A stretch of 54,476 nt of DNA, taken from Bacteroidota bacterium (GTDB lineage: Bacteria > Bacteroidota > Bacteroidia > Cytophagales > UBA9547). Shown here in pieces: positions 25,287 to 35,070 of the stretch; the first letter of the stretch is position 1; each line of letters starts with the position of its first letter. The notes beneath the pieces are model-generated. The model did not search any database and was not told where the DNA came from. It worked only from the letters and a program-made list of their open reading frames with translations. The position numbers were made by a program, and so were the translations under genes. The stretch covers positions 1 to 54,476 of the forward strand of contig RDZG01000070.1 of the NCBI GenBank assembly GCA_004293915.1, in the 5' to 3' direction.

Positions 25287-26210
25287 ATGTCATCTACTAC
25301 AGAAAAAGACAATAGCTCAGGAAAAAAGTTTTTACTACTTGGTATTGTAATTGTTTTATTACTTATAAATGCCATACAATTTTATCTTCAAACAAAAAGT
25401 AAACAAGAAATACAAGAAAAAATTGTTGTAATTGAAAATAAAGATGCCGAAATAAAAGTTTATGGCTACAAATTGGATTCCATTGGTAACGAACTGCAAA
25501 CGAGATATGATGAAATTGCAAAATTAGGTGGCGATACGGCTTCTATGGGTGAGTTGATTAGAAAATTGAAAATCGAAAAACGCTCTTTAGCATCTGCAAA
25601 AATGAATATCGAATCAAAATATAATTCTATAAAATCGAAGTATGATGAAGTAATGAATAATAAAGATGGCGAGATTTCTACGTTGCGTGAGGAAAGAGAT
25701 TCGTTATTTAGAGAAAATAATACACTCAAAAGAGCTCAAGTAAGTTTAAATGATTCGGTTGTAGAATTGAAAGTTAAACGCGATGAGCTATCAAAGCAAG
25801 TTGCATTAGCATCGGTACTTAAAGCTGCAAATGTCAAAATAATTTATATTTCTACTAAAGACAAAGAGGTTACAGATTTAGAGTATAAAGCAAAAAAGCT
25901 TTCAAAACTTAAAATCATGTTTGATGTGATTGAAAATAAAGTAGCAAAAATTGAAACTAAAACGTTCTATATCAGAGTAATAGAACCAGATGGCGCAGCT
26001 TTGTATAATACATCTAACGGTGGAGGTTCTTTTCAGCTCGAAGGTAAAGAAGTATTCTTTTCTCAAAAACAAGAGATTTTATACGATCAAACTCAAAAAA
26101 CCGTAACTTGTATTTATAATAAAGGTGCTGCATATAAACCTGGTAAGCATCAATTAGAAGTCTATTGCGAAGGTGGAATTATCGGTAGAGGAACATTTAC
26201 TTTACTTTAA
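25287..26210 (+). CDS. Membrane-anchored coiled-coil protein, unknown function
   Basis: A 307-residue protein with one N-terminal membrane helix (about 14-33, FLLLGIVIVLLLINAIQFYL), a long periplasmic coiled coil (about 35-175, rich in E/K heptads such as RKLKIEKRSLASAKMNIESK), and a C-terminal beta-type domain (about 200-307; KLKIMFDVIENKVA, FYIRVIEPDGAAL, PGKHQLEVYCEGG). I know similar hypothetical proteins in Bacteroidota, but no role. The topology, helix then coil then domain, suggests a periplasmic spacer or scaffold between inner membrane and envelope. Confidence 0.75.
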   Translation: MSSTTEKDNSSGKKFLLLGIVIVLLLINAIQFYLQTKSKQEIQEKIVVIENKDAEIKVYGYKLDSIGNELQTRYDEIAKLGGDTASMGELIRKLKIEKRSLASAKMNIESKYNSIKSKYDEVMNNKDGEISTLREERDSLFRENNTLKRAQVSLNDSVVELKVKRDELSKQVALASVLKAANVKIIYISTKDKEVTDLEYKAKKLSKLKIMFDVIENKVAKIETKTFYIRVIEPDGAALYNTSNGGGSFQLEGKEVFFSQKQEILYDQTQKTVTCIYNKGAAYKPGKHQLEVYCEGGIIGRGTFTLL

Positions 26211-26406
26211 TTATAGTAATATTCTAATATTCTTCTTTAACTTTTTTTCTATTGAGATTAAAATTTCCTTAATTTTTTATATTTTTTGAAATATTTTTTT
26301 CTTTTTATAACATATAATTATTAATATTATCCATAATTTCCATATTGTTGATAAAAAAATAGCATAATTATACTATTACTATTAATATTTATATTATTCC
26401 AAGATT

Positions 26407-27705
26407 ATGATAAAAACTAAACTAAAAGTATTAATGCTCGGTTGGGAATTTCCACCAATTATCAATGGAGGTTTAGGCGTTGCTTGTTTTGGCATTACAA
26501 AAGCGTTAAGTAATCATGTAGATATTTCACTTATCTTACCAAAATCAGATCCTAATTTTGTTGTTCAAAACGTAGATACAATTGGTTTGAATCATTTTGA
26601 TATTGAAAATATTAAAGTTAAAACTAGTGAATATGAATTTTTAGAAGATGTAAATTATGTGGATTCTAATTTTTTGCCCTATCACACTTTAAGTTCAGAA
26701 AGTTTAGAAACTAAATATGAATCAACAGATTACACATCAATTAAAAGCAAAATCAGATCAGAATTAGAAGTATTCAATACCAACGATTTATACGATGGAG
26801 CTATTGGCGAAAGAGTATATAATTTCTCTAAAATTGCAACTTTAATAGCATTAAATAGGGATTTTGATATTATTCATGCACACGATTGGATGACATTTGT
26901 GGCAGGAATGGAAATAAAAGCTGCAACAGGTAAACCACTTGTTTTGCATGTGCATTCGCTCGAAGCTGATAGAAATTCGCCAGAATGCAAAGGTTGGGTA
27001 TATCAAATTGAACGTAAAGCAATGGAATATGCCGATGTTATAATTCCTGTTAGTTTTTATACTGGGCAAATTATTCAAACGCATTATGGCATTTCTGAAG
27101 ACAAAATCAAGCCAGTACATAATGGAATCGAGCAAGTGCAAGCATTTAGAAGCGAAAGTTCGTTGCCCGAAAAAGTGGTGTTATTTTTAGGTCGAATTAC
27201 TGTACAAAAAGGTCCAGAATATTTCTTTGAAACCGCTTCAAAAGTACTTGAATTTATGCCAAATACTCGCTTTGTTATGGCGGGTACAGGTAATATGCTT
27301 AAAGGAATGATTGAAATGGGTGCATATAAACAAATAGGAAATCGTTTTCATTTTACTGGATTTCTTACTCCTGAAAAAGTTCGTCAATTATATTCGATTG
27401 CCGATGTATATGTGATGCCTTCGGTTTCTGAACCATTTGGACTTTCGGCACTCGAAGCGGCTCAATTTGGAATACCTGTTGTGCTTTCTAAACAATCTGG
27501 TGTGGCAGAAGTTTTGCCAAGTGCTTTAAAAGCCGACTATTGGGATATTGATAAAATGGCAAGCAATATTATTTCGGTTTTAAAGTACAAAGGTTTGCGT
27601 GATCAATTGGTAAAAGATGCCTATCAAGATTTGGCAAAAATAAATTGGGATTACACAGCACAAAATATCGTGAACATTTATAATCACGACATTGTTAAAA
27701 ACTAG
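26407..27705 (+). CDS. GT4 glycosyltransferase, glycogen-synthase-like
   Basis: A 432-residue GT-B enzyme beginning LKVLMLGWEFPPIINGGLGVACFG, the N-terminal loop seen in glycogen or starch synthase-like GT4 and GT5 enzymes. HAHDWMTF (about 158-165) and LHVHSLEADR follow. The donor domain has VVLFLGRITVQKGPEYFFE (about 258) and E-x7-E in SEPFGLSALEAA (about 341-352). With the GH57 enzyme 56 bases downstream it makes a pair common in Bacteroidota and probably serves storage alpha-glucan metabolism. About 195 AT-rich bases precede it without a clear promoter. Confidence 0.87.
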   Translation: MIKTKLKVLMLGWEFPPIINGGLGVACFGITKALSNHVDISLILPKSDPNFVVQNVDTIGLNHFDIENIKVKTSEYEFLEDVNYVDSNFLPYHTLSSESLETKYESTDYTSIKSKIRSELEVFNTNDLYDGAIGERVYNFSKIATLIALNRDFDIIHAHDWMTFVAGMEIKAATGKPLVLHVHSLEADRNSPECKGWVYQIERKAMEYADVIIPVSFYTGQIIQTHYGISEDKIKPVHNGIEQVQAFRSESSLPEKVVLFLGRITVQKGPEYFFETASKVLEFMPNTRFVMAGTGNMLKGMIEMGAYKQIGNRFHFTGFLTPEKVRQLYSIADVYVMPSVSEPFGLSALEAAQFGIPVVLSKQSGVAEVLPSALKADYWDIDKMASNIISVLKYKGLRDQLVKDAYQDLAKINWDYTAQNIVNIYNHDIVKN

Positions 27706-27761
27706 ATTGAGTTTTTTCGAAAACTATTTGCTTGTTTTATTGTTAAAATACCAAAATAGCA

Positions 27762-28952
27762 ATGGCTAAAATTTGCCTTTATTTCCAGCTTCATCAGCCA
27801 TACCGTTTAAACGAATATAGTTTTTTTCAGATTGGTAAACATAATTCATATTTTAATGATGAGTTTAATGCCGATATTTTAAATAAAATTGCTTTTAATT
27901 GTTATTTAAAAACCAACGAACTTTTACTTAAATTGATTGAAAAATACGGCAGTAAAATTCAATTAAATTTTGGATTGAGTGGCACTGTGATTTCGCAATT
28001 CGAGAATTATAATCCTACCGTGATTGAATCGTTCAATAAATTAGCTAAAACTGGTTGCGTAGATTTTCTCTCCGAAACTTATTTTCATTCGTTAGCCTCG
28101 TTATACAATTTTGATGAATTTGAATTTCAAGTAAAAAAACATGCGGGAAAAATCGAATCGTTATTTGATATAAAACCAACCATTTTTAGAAATACAGAGT
28201 TGATTTTCAGGAATGATATTGCAGAAAAAATTTATAATCTGGGATTTAAAGCAGTTTTAACAGAAGGAATCGAACGAAAAACTAATCAAAATTCGGTTAA
28301 TCAAATTTATCAAACCAACCAATTATTACCCGTTTTTTTACGAAATTATAATCTTTCGGACGACATAGCTTTTCGATTTTCAGACCCTAAATCTGAACTT
28401 TTTCCTATCACAGCCACAAAAATTATTAAAAAAATTAAGACTAATTTATTACCAGCAGAAATTATTACAATTGGTATGGATTACGAAACTTTTGGCGAAC
28501 ATTTTGATGATAATACAACAATATTTAAGTTTTTAGAATCATTTATTTCAACAGTTATAGAAGACAATACACTTCAATTTTCTACATTTAAAGCTATAGA
28601 CTTTGAGAAAAATACAGAAAAACCACTTTTCAATTCTGAAGAAATTATTTCGTGGGCAGATACAGAAAAAGATGGGTCGGCTTGGCTTGGAAATTCGATG
28701 CAATACGAAGCGCTTTCTAAAATTTACGAATTAAATACGTTGATAAAGCATGTTAAAAATCCTGAAATAGTTGAAACGTGGCGTAAACTCCAAATTTCTG
28801 ACCATTTTTATTATATGAGTACAAAATATTTTTCGGATGGAGATGTACATAGCTATTTTTCGCATTACAAAACCCCATACGATGCTTATATCAACTATAT
28901 GAATATTCTTTCAGATTTTGAAATTTTAGTAAAAAAAGAGTTGAGCAAATAG
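27762..28952 (+). CDS. Glycoside hydrolase family 57 (alpha-amylase-like)
   Basis: A 396-residue GH57 enzyme. The start ICLYFQLHQPYRL contains the family HQP motif (about 9-11). LSETYFHSLASL follows. The catalytic nucleophile candidate is E146 in FRNTELIF, and the acid/base D240 in MDYETFGEHF. WADTEKDGSAWLGNSMQYEA is the conserved C-terminal block. GH57 enzymes hydrolyse or branch alpha-glucans such as glycogen. It has no signal peptide, so it is cytoplasmic. Paired with the glycogen-synthase-like gene upstream, and convergent with the GT2 gene (6-base gap). Confidence 0.9.
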   Translation: MAKICLYFQLHQPYRLNEYSFFQIGKHNSYFNDEFNADILNKIAFNCYLKTNELLLKLIEKYGSKIQLNFGLSGTVISQFENYNPTVIESFNKLAKTGCVDFLSETYFHSLASLYNFDEFEFQVKKHAGKIESLFDIKPTIFRNTELIFRNDIAEKIYNLGFKAVLTEGIERKTNQNSVNQIYQTNQLLPVFLRNYNLSDDIAFRFSDPKSELFPITATKIIKKIKTNLLPAEIITIGMDYETFGEHFDDNTTIFKFLESFISTVIEDNTLQFSTFKAIDFEKNTEKPLFNSEEIISWADTEKDGSAWLGNSMQYEALSKIYELNTLIKHVKNPEIVETWRKLQISDHFYYMSTKYFSDGDVHSYFSHYKTPYDAYINYMNILSDFEILVKKELSK

Positions 28953-28958
28953 ATTATA

Positions 28959-29936
28959 TTACTTTTTTCTTTTAAAATAATAATCCCAAACAATATTCTT
29001 TTCAGACAAAACACTAACTTTATTTGAGTAATATTTTCGTTTTTTTTGTAGCGAAATGACACTTGAATAATAAGCAAAATGAGCTTTTATAATTGCCAAA
29101 AAATCATGAAAATTACCCTTTAATAAAAATATAAGTCCTGCTGCTCCATCTGTACATAAACGCAAAAAAATTAAAAACAAAAAATAACGTTGAGGCAAAT
29201 TTTTGTGCAATAAATATAATCCATTTCTAAAGTTAAGAAACGTTTTTTTAGGATTAGATTTGTGTAAAGTTCCTCCACCCACATGATAAACTTTGCTTTG
29301 AGGGAAATACCAAATTTCAAAGCCTAAATGTTGGGCTCTCCAACAAAGGTCGATTTCTTCCATGTGTGCAAAAAAATCTTCATCAAAACCGTTTAATTGC
29401 CAAAAAACTTCTGATTTTATAAACATACACGCACCAGTTGCCCATGCAATTTTTATTGGATTATTATATTGCTGGTTGTCAATTTCTAAGGTTTCAAAAA
29501 CCCTGCCATTGCAAAATGGATAGCCCAAATTATCTAAAAATCCACCAGCTGCACCTGCATATTCAAACTTGTTTTGGGCATTAAAATCTAAAATTTTAGG
29601 TTGAGAAATGGCTATAATTGGATTTTTTTCCATTTCTGCAATTGGCAAAAGCCAATCTTGAGTAACTTCAACATCGTTATTTAATAAAACATAATAATCC
29701 GCTTTAATAGACTGTAAACCAGTGTTATATCCACCACAAAAGCCTAAATTTTGCTGATTTTTTATTGTTGTTATTTCAGGATAATTAGAGTTTAGAAATA
29801 AAATAGAATCATCTGTTGAGTCGTTGTCTATAATATAGATTTTAGCTTCTTGAGAATGTGCAACCACTGATGGCAAAAATTGCTTCAAAAATCGAAGCCC
29901 ATTCCAGTTTAAAATTACTACTGCTATTGTCGGCAC
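28959..29936 (-). CDS. Glycosyltransferase family 2 (rhamnosyltransferase-like)
   Basis: A 325-residue GT-A enzyme starting MPTIAVVILNWNGLRFLKQFLP. IDNDSTDDSILFL (about 35-47), the DxD region LLNNDVEVTQDWL (about 84-96), ATGACMFIKSEVF and GFDEDFFAHMEEIDLCWRA (about 183-201) are typical of the WbbL-type GT2 group acting in cell-surface polysaccharide synthesis. A C-terminal hydrophobic part (about 240-275) may attach it to the membrane. It is in an operon with the GSCFA gene (3-base gap). The acceptor is unknown. Confidence 0.9.
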   Translation of the reverse strand: MPTIAVVILNWNGLRFLKQFLPSVVAHSQEAKIYIIDNDSTDDSILFLNSNYPEITTIKNQQNLGFCGGYNTGLQSIKADYYVLLNNDVEVTQDWLLPIAEMEKNPIIAISQPKILDFNAQNKFEYAGAAGGFLDNLGYPFCNGRVFETLEIDNQQYNNPIKIAWATGACMFIKSEVFWQLNGFDEDFFAHMEEIDLCWRAQHLGFEIWYFPQSKVYHVGGGTLHKSNPKKTFLNFRNGLYLLHKNLPQRYFLFLIFLRLCTDGAAGLIFLLKGNFHDFLAIIKAHFAYYSSVISLQKKRKYYSNKVSVLSEKNIVWDYYFKRKK

Positions 29937-29939
29937 TTT

Positions 29940-30902
29940 TTAAATAAGTTGAGATTGTATCAGTTTTGTTTCGTTTGAAACATCAAAATAGGTTTCAAAA
30001 ATAGCTAATTGTTTTAATACATTGCTCAAAAATTGTTGATGCGATGTACTTTTTGGATTAAACGAACGATGGTTAATAGATGTCAATGTTTGTTGCCATT
30101 TTGAAATTAACGTATTGGTATCATTTGAAAAATAACTTGCGGCAAATTTTTCCCAAATATATTCAATGGCTTGTTGGGTTGGATGCAGCATATCTTTTTC
30201 ATAAAATCGATAATCTCGCAAGTCGTCAATCATGATTTCAAAGGCTGGAAAATAAGTACAATTAGCCCGCTTTTCTGTAATTTGTTGGCAAGCCAATCTC
30301 AAAATTGATTTGCTTACATTATTTAGTTCGATAGTATCTTTAATATGCCTAACAGGACTCACTGTAAAAATAAACCTACAGTTTGGGTTTGTTTTTTCGA
30401 TAGATTGGTACATAAAATCTACGGCTTCCGTAATTTCATTTATTGCTAACAATCTCTTTGTGAAATATTTAGCTGGAAGTTTATGGCAATTTGCAACTAT
30501 TTTTTTATCAAGTGTTTCATATACAAATGCTGAACCAAAAGTAATGATGATTACATCCGTTTTTTTTAAAAATGCTGTTTGTATGTGTTGAATTTCTTTG
30601 ATTTTAGTTAAAAGTAAATTTTTGCTTGTAGCATTTATTTCGCTGTGGCAATCAAAGGAATACCAAATCTCATCTCTTTCAATCACATTTTCTGCATCGA
30701 AATAAAATGAGTTGCAAAGCGAGTTGCAAATCGAAATGGGATTATATAAAATTCCAAACGGATTTTGAGCGATTTTAAATTTATTTTGATTTAATACATT
30801 ACCTATATTTTCAGCAAAACATGAACCAACACTCAAAATGTTTGAATGATGCGAAATGTCAAAATTACCTTTTGGAATGTTTATTTCTGTTCTGAAAATC
30901 AT
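29940..30902 (-). CDS. GSCFA-domain protein
   Basis: About 320 residues from ATG 30902 (MIFRTEINIPKGNFDISHHSNILSVGSCFAENIG), which carries the name motif GSCFA at the expected place; a frame from 30920 adds six residues unlike the family. Further motifs are NPFGILYNPISI, ITFGSAFVYE, FTVSPVRHIKD and the C-terminal DMLHPTQQAIEYIWEKF (His of an SGNH-like triad). GSCFA proteins have an SGNH-hydrolase/acyltransferase-like fold and occur in Bacteroidota next to cell-wall and polysaccharide genes. The reaction is unknown. It is the first gene of a two-gene operon with the GT2 enzyme. Confidence 0.9.
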   Translation of the reverse strand: MIFRTEINIPKGNFDISHHSNILSVGSCFAENIGNVLNQNKFKIAQNPFGILYNPISICNSLCNSFYFDAENVIERDEIWYSFDCHSEINATSKNLLLTKIKEIQHIQTAFLKKTDVIIITFGSAFVYETLDKKIVANCHKLPAKYFTKRLLAINEITEAVDFMYQSIEKTNPNCRFIFTVSPVRHIKDTIELNNVSKSILRLACQQITEKRANCTYFPAFEIMIDDLRDYRFYEKDMLHPTQQAIEYIWEKFAASYFSNDTNTLISKWQQTLTSINHRSFNPKSTSHQQFLSNVLKQLAIFETYFDVSNETKLIQSQLI

Positions 30903-30948
30903 AATTGCACTTTTATGCAATATATCTTATTTTTAAAAAATAGGCATA

Positions 30949-30980
30949 AAAAAACCTCTAAATTGCTTTAGAGGTTTTTT
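30949..30980 (-). terminator. Terminator of the small lipoprotein gene
   Basis: Perfect 8-base arms CCTCTAAA (30955-30962) and TTTAGAGG (30967-30974) around TTGC, flanked by A-run and T-run, so it can function in both directions. It lies just after the stop of the gene at 30989. Confidence 0.88.
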
Positions 30981-30988
30981 GAAAAAGT

Positions 30989-31210
30989 TTATTTTTTCTC
31001 AGTAAGTGTACAACCATTTACTCCAATTGAGAAAAATGGCACTTTACCAGTTGAACCATAACAATCTGATTCTGCGTCACTTTCAGACTTTTCAGTAATC
31101 ACCTTATTTTGTGATGTATTTACACAATCGCAACTCCAATTTTTTTTAGACGAACAAGATGCTAATACTGAAACAGCAGCTACAGAAGCAATAAGAATTA
31201 ATTTTTTCAT
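30989..31210 (-). CDS. Small cysteine-rich lipoprotein
   Basis: 73 residues from ATG 31210 (MKKLILIASVAAVSVLASCSSKK); 11 upstream codons in frame do not look coding. A lipoprotein signal ends at Cys19 (VLASC). The mature part has paired cysteines (WSCDCVN, SDCYGS, NGC) and ends NGCTLTEKK. It is probably an outer-membrane-attached periplasmic protein with disulfides. No family is recognised. Confidence 0.7.
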   Translation of the reverse strand: MKKLILIASVAAVSVLASCSSKKNWSCDCVNTSQNKVITEKSESDAESDCYGSTGKVPFFSIGVNGCTLTEKK

Positions 31211-31325
31211 TTTGTTTTTTTGTTTTGAGTTAATAATACACAATTATATTAAGATAATTTTAATAAAAAAACATATCTAATATTTTTTATTAAAAAAATA
31301 TTACCAATCAAGTTATTTAGAATAA

Positions 31326-32159
31326 TTATATACCTAGGCTAGATTTTAATAAAGTGTATTCATCGTTTGCAGGTGTTTTATCAATAGAACATCCTACTTC
31401 TGTGGCTTTTTTATTTATAATTTCAACACGGTTTCCAGGGTCGGGGTGAGTACTCAAGATCACAGGAGTTGAGCTTCCGCCAGCAGCAACTATTTTTTCA
31501 AAAAACTTTGCTGCTGAGTTGCATGGATAATCTGTACCAGATAAATAATTCACAGAAGATTCATCGGCTTGAGTTTCGTGGCAACGGCTGTTTTTCAATC
31601 CACGTAATCCATCTGCAAGGGTTGCAAGTTGAGCTGCTGTGCCACTTCCTGCAATAATTTGAATCAACAATTGTGTACCGTAAGTATTTTGCATTGTACG
31701 TACAGAATGCCTCAAATCGGCATGTCCCATTTCGTGTCCTAATACTCCTGCAAGCTGGCTTTCATTATCCAAAACTTTTATAATTCCAGTATAGATATAA
31801 ATGTATCCTCCAGGTGTACAAAATGCATTTTGAGTTGCATCGTCTTTAATTATTCGCAAACGCCATGCAAACTCATCTTTGTTTTTTAATTTGCCAGAAT
31901 TAAGTATCTTATCTCTCATTTTGTATAAGATTCTGTATGGAACTGGATTTGAAGCGCTGTCTAATGTAGGATATTCTGCCTTGTTTCCATCAATTTCAGT
32001 AGCAACTTGAGCTCCAAGTTGCCTATCATCGTTTAGGGTAAATAAAACTATCGGTGGATCTGTACATCCAGAAACAGGATTATTAGGGTTATTGCTTCCA
32101 CAATTAGTTAAAGTTAAAATAGTAATAAATGTAGCTATTGTTATTATAGTTTTTTTCAT
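31326..32159 (-). CDS. M48-family metalloprotease lipoprotein
   Basis: A 277-residue lipoprotein (lipobox LTLTNC, Cys about 20). The zinc motif HEMGH (about 145-149, in GVLGHEMGHADLRHS) and the downstream Glu in CHETQADESSVNYL (about 195) identify peptidase family M48, as in the periplasmic BepA and LoiP proteases for outer-membrane protein quality control. NAFCTPGGYIYIYTGI upstream is the usual strand before the helix. No transmembrane helix or TPR domain. It follows the AsmA-like gene on the same strand (11-base gap), which suggests an envelope-maintenance operon. Confidence 0.92.
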   Translation of the reverse strand: MKKTIITIATFITILTLTNCGSNNPNNPVSGCTDPPIVLFTLNDDRQLGAQVATEIDGNKAEYPTLDSASNPVPYRILYKMRDKILNSGKLKNKDEFAWRLRIIKDDATQNAFCTPGGYIYIYTGIIKVLDNESQLAGVLGHEMGHADLRHSVRTMQNTYGTQLLIQIIAGSGTAAQLATLADGLRGLKNSRCHETQADESSVNYLSGTDYPCNSAAKFFEKIVAAGGSSTPVILSTHPDPGNRVEIINKKATEVGCSIDKTPANDEYTLLKSSLGI

Positions 32160-32170
32160 TTTTATAAGAT

Positions 32171-35062
32171 TTAGAAAGGTAATTTAATTTTGTTTTTTAA
32201 TAATTTTTCAGCTTCTTCTTTTGCTTTGTTTACACCTTGTTGTTTAAGTTTTTCGCCTTCTTGTCGGGCTTTTTCTTGCAAAGCATTTTTTACAATATCT
32301 TCGGGTTTGCCTTTGTCTGTAGATATTCCTCCAAGTTTTATTTGTGGATTATCATGTGTTCCAGTAACTTTCAGCGTAGCAAAAACTTTAGAAATTCCAG
32401 CATTTTGTCCGCCAAGTTGGCTCATCAAACCACTTAGGGCTTGTCCGGCAGCTGCTGCTGGAACTTCTGAAATTACATCCATGTCTAATGTTTTATCCAA
32501 ACCGCTACTTCCCACAATATTGAATCGATTGCTACCCATCATGATATCAAATGGTTTGAATTTTATTCTGCCATTTTCAATATCAAACAAAACTTTGGTA
32601 TTGTTAATATTTACTTCTTTTTGTGCTGATGTACCAGAACCTAAGTTTGCTACCCCATTTACTTTGTTTATAAAACCTGCATCTTTTAGTTTTGCATCGA
32701 AAGTTACTGCTAGACCATTTCCAAAAAGTGTTTTATATACAGGTTGGTAGCCTTTGGTTAAATCGCTGTTAATCTTGAAGTTAGTACTCATTTTCCCTTC
32801 AATTTTTTCGGCTATTGGGGCATATTTTTTTATACTTCCAAATGTTTTTACTGCTTCTTGAATGTCCACATTTTTCATATCTAAGTCATAATCAAACTTT
32901 GGATTTTTTGGGTCTTTGGTATTGTATGTACAATTTGTAAGAAAATGTCCGCCAATTAAATCGAAATTCCCATTATTTAGTTTAAAAATACCATCTTTAA
33001 TGGTAATAATACCCGTCATGTTTGTCATAGTCATGTTGGTATATAATACTTTTTCTAATTTAGATTTCATTGTAAAATCTATGTTTTGAGGCAATGGTGT
33101 TGGATCTTCAAGTGTTTCAGGTTGTTTTGGAGCATTAGGGTCATCGGCAGGTACCCATTCGTTTACATCAAAATTATTAGTAGAAAAATCTAAATCGCCT
33201 TTCAATACTTTATTCTGGAATGTATAAGCCATATAGTTGCTAAAAGTACCTTTAGCAGCAAAGTCGCTTTTACCCAAAAATCCGTTCATATTGATTACAG
33301 TAATTTTTTGTGGATCGAAAACCATAAGTGCATCAGTAAGTTTTATTCCCTGTGGCATAGATTTGCTCACAAATGAAAAGTTTGTAAATTTCATCGAACC
33401 GCTGGTTGGTAATTGGTCGTATTTTCCTGCTTTTAGAATCGACATTTTGCCACTAGTAGTTATATCAGTCAATATTTTACCACCCAATTTCATATCTTGC
33501 ATAGGATATATTTTACTGATTTTTTCCATATCCAAATTGCCTTTTACATTTGCAGAATAAGTATAATCATTAAAGTTTTGAACTTTAGCATTTGCCGTAA
33601 ATTTTTCGCCATCAAGCATCATATTATAGTTATCTAGTGTTGCAATCATGTCTTCCATTTTACCCGTTGCATTTTTAACAGTAGATGTAAAACTGATTTG
33701 CTCAAGTGGTGTGTTAGGCATTTTTAAAGTTTTTACAAAGCCATTTTGCATAGCCATATTTACATCTAACGTTGGTAATTGCGAAGCACTTTTATATATT
33801 CCTTTTACTTTTGCATCAACCGTAAACAAACCTTTTAATGTTAAACTATCCAGCGGGAAAATATCTGTAACTTCTGCTAAATCAAGTTTTGCTTTTACAA
33901 AACCATCTAAATCCATATTTTTTAATCCTTTAACAATCATTTTTGCATCAATAGGGTTTGAACCCATTTCAAAATGCAAGTTTTTTAGATTTACTAAGGT
34001 GTTATCAATCACACCATCTTTGTTTTCTACATTCAAATCTATATTAACATTTTTTACTGGAGTAGGTAGTTTGGGATATTGAAATTTTCCATCTTTTACC
34101 ATTAAATTCAAACCAAATGCAGGAAGTTTTTCTTTAAAATAAGTACCTTTTGCAAACCCATCAAATGCTAATGTGCCATCAGAGCTTAAGTCTTTAAAGC
34201 TTTCGGTGTACATTCCTGGTACAAGCGAAAGTATATTTTTAAAACTTGTTTCTTGTACTTTATATGTCAAATCCATATCGATGCTACTGTCTTTTTTCAT
34301 TTGCAACCAGCCATCAAATCCAAAAGCAAAATCATTAATTTTAATACTATTCTCTTTAAATGTGTATTTTGCATTCGCATTATCCATATTTAAAACCAAT
34401 TTCATATCGATTTTATTTTTGTTGAAATATCCAACTGAGTCGTATCTAACGGTAAGTGCATCAATATTGGTTTGGGTTTTTAAGTCCAATACATCAGCCG
34501 AAAAATCGCCTGAACCTGAGTGGTTTAGGTTTTTAATGTTGGCATAAGTGGGAGTTTTTTGGTCATCATAAATAATATTTCCGTTTAAAATTTCCCATTT
34601 TTTTATTGAAGTTTTGAAATCAGATTTTTCCGTAGGTTTTTGCGTTGTGGTATCTGTTGATGGTTTTGCAATATCATAATTTGCAGTGCCGTCAGCCAAA
34701 ACTTTTACTTTAATGGTTGGCTCGACAAGCGAAATTTTGTTTACAGTAATTCCTTTGCCCGAAAGTGCCGACATCACATCGACAGCAACCACAAATTCTT
34801 TGATATTTGCCAATGTATCACCTGCAAAAGGGGCATTATTAATGACCCCAAAATCGCCTAAAGTCAAACTCAAATTTGGAAAGTTTTTGAAAAAAGAAAG
34901 GCTGAATTTATCAAAATCGTAATATACTTTTGCGTTTATATTTTGCGCAATTGCTTCATCAACTTTTGCTTTTATTTTATCCTTGAAAAATAGGGGAGCC
35001 ACAGCCAATGCTACAACTACAAAAGCCAAAAATCCGCCAATTATTATAAGTGTTTTTTTCAT
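32171..35062 (-). CDS. AsmA-family envelope biogenesis protein
   Basis: A 963-residue protein with one N-terminal membrane helix (about 4-25, LIIIGGFLAFVVVALAVAPLFF), then a long periplasmic beta-rich body. AsmA signatures: FSLSFFKNFPNLSLTLGDFGV (about 48-68), VNKISLVEPTIKV, and a C-terminal DUF3971/AsmA_2-like part (about 700-930; GNFDLIGGHF, FKPFDIMMGSNRFNIVGSSGLD). AsmA-like proteins form long grooves thought to move phospholipids between membranes. The charged lysine-rich tail (QEKARQEGEKLKQQGV) is unusual but not unknown. Last genes of the operon lie downstream, with an 87-codon gene directly upstream. Confidence 0.88.
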   Translation of the reverse strand: MKKTLIIIGGFLAFVVVALAVAPLFFKDKIKAKVDEAIAQNINAKVYYDFDKFSLSFFKNFPNLSLTLGDFGVINNAPFAGDTLANIKEFVVAVDVMSALSGKGITVNKISLVEPTIKVKVLADGTANYDIAKPSTDTTTQKPTEKSDFKTSIKKWEILNGNIIYDDQKTPTYANIKNLNHSGSGDFSADVLDLKTQTNIDALTVRYDSVGYFNKNKIDMKLVLNMDNANAKYTFKENSIKINDFAFGFDGWLQMKKDSSIDMDLTYKVQETSFKNILSLVPGMYTESFKDLSSDGTLAFDGFAKGTYFKEKLPAFGLNLMVKDGKFQYPKLPTPVKNVNIDLNVENKDGVIDNTLVNLKNLHFEMGSNPIDAKMIVKGLKNMDLDGFVKAKLDLAEVTDIFPLDSLTLKGLFTVDAKVKGIYKSASQLPTLDVNMAMQNGFVKTLKMPNTPLEQISFTSTVKNATGKMEDMIATLDNYNMMLDGEKFTANAKVQNFNDYTYSANVKGNLDMEKISKIYPMQDMKLGGKILTDITTSGKMSILKAGKYDQLPTSGSMKFTNFSFVSKSMPQGIKLTDALMVFDPQKITVINMNGFLGKSDFAAKGTFSNYMAYTFQNKVLKGDLDFSTNNFDVNEWVPADDPNAPKQPETLEDPTPLPQNIDFTMKSKLEKVLYTNMTMTNMTGIITIKDGIFKLNNGNFDLIGGHFLTNCTYNTKDPKNPKFDYDLDMKNVDIQEAVKTFGSIKKYAPIAEKIEGKMSTNFKINSDLTKGYQPVYKTLFGNGLAVTFDAKLKDAGFINKVNGVANLGSGTSAQKEVNINNTKVLFDIENGRIKFKPFDIMMGSNRFNIVGSSGLDKTLDMDVISEVPAAAAGQALSGLMSQLGGQNAGISKVFATLKVTGTHDNPQIKLGGISTDKGKPEDIVKNALQEKARQEGEKLKQQGVNKAKEEAEKLLKNKIKLPF

Positions 35063-35070
35063 TTTAATTT

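Noticed and set aside
26211-26406. Possible small RNA or replication origin in the AT-rich gap before the glycogen-synthase-like gene
   Set aside because: No DnaA-box cluster, promoter or terminator hairpin is visible; composition alone is not evidence.
32190-34922. Several plus-strand open frames inside the AsmA-like gene
   Set aside because: They are antisense shadows of a well-supported 963-residue gene, lacking family motifs and typical start context.
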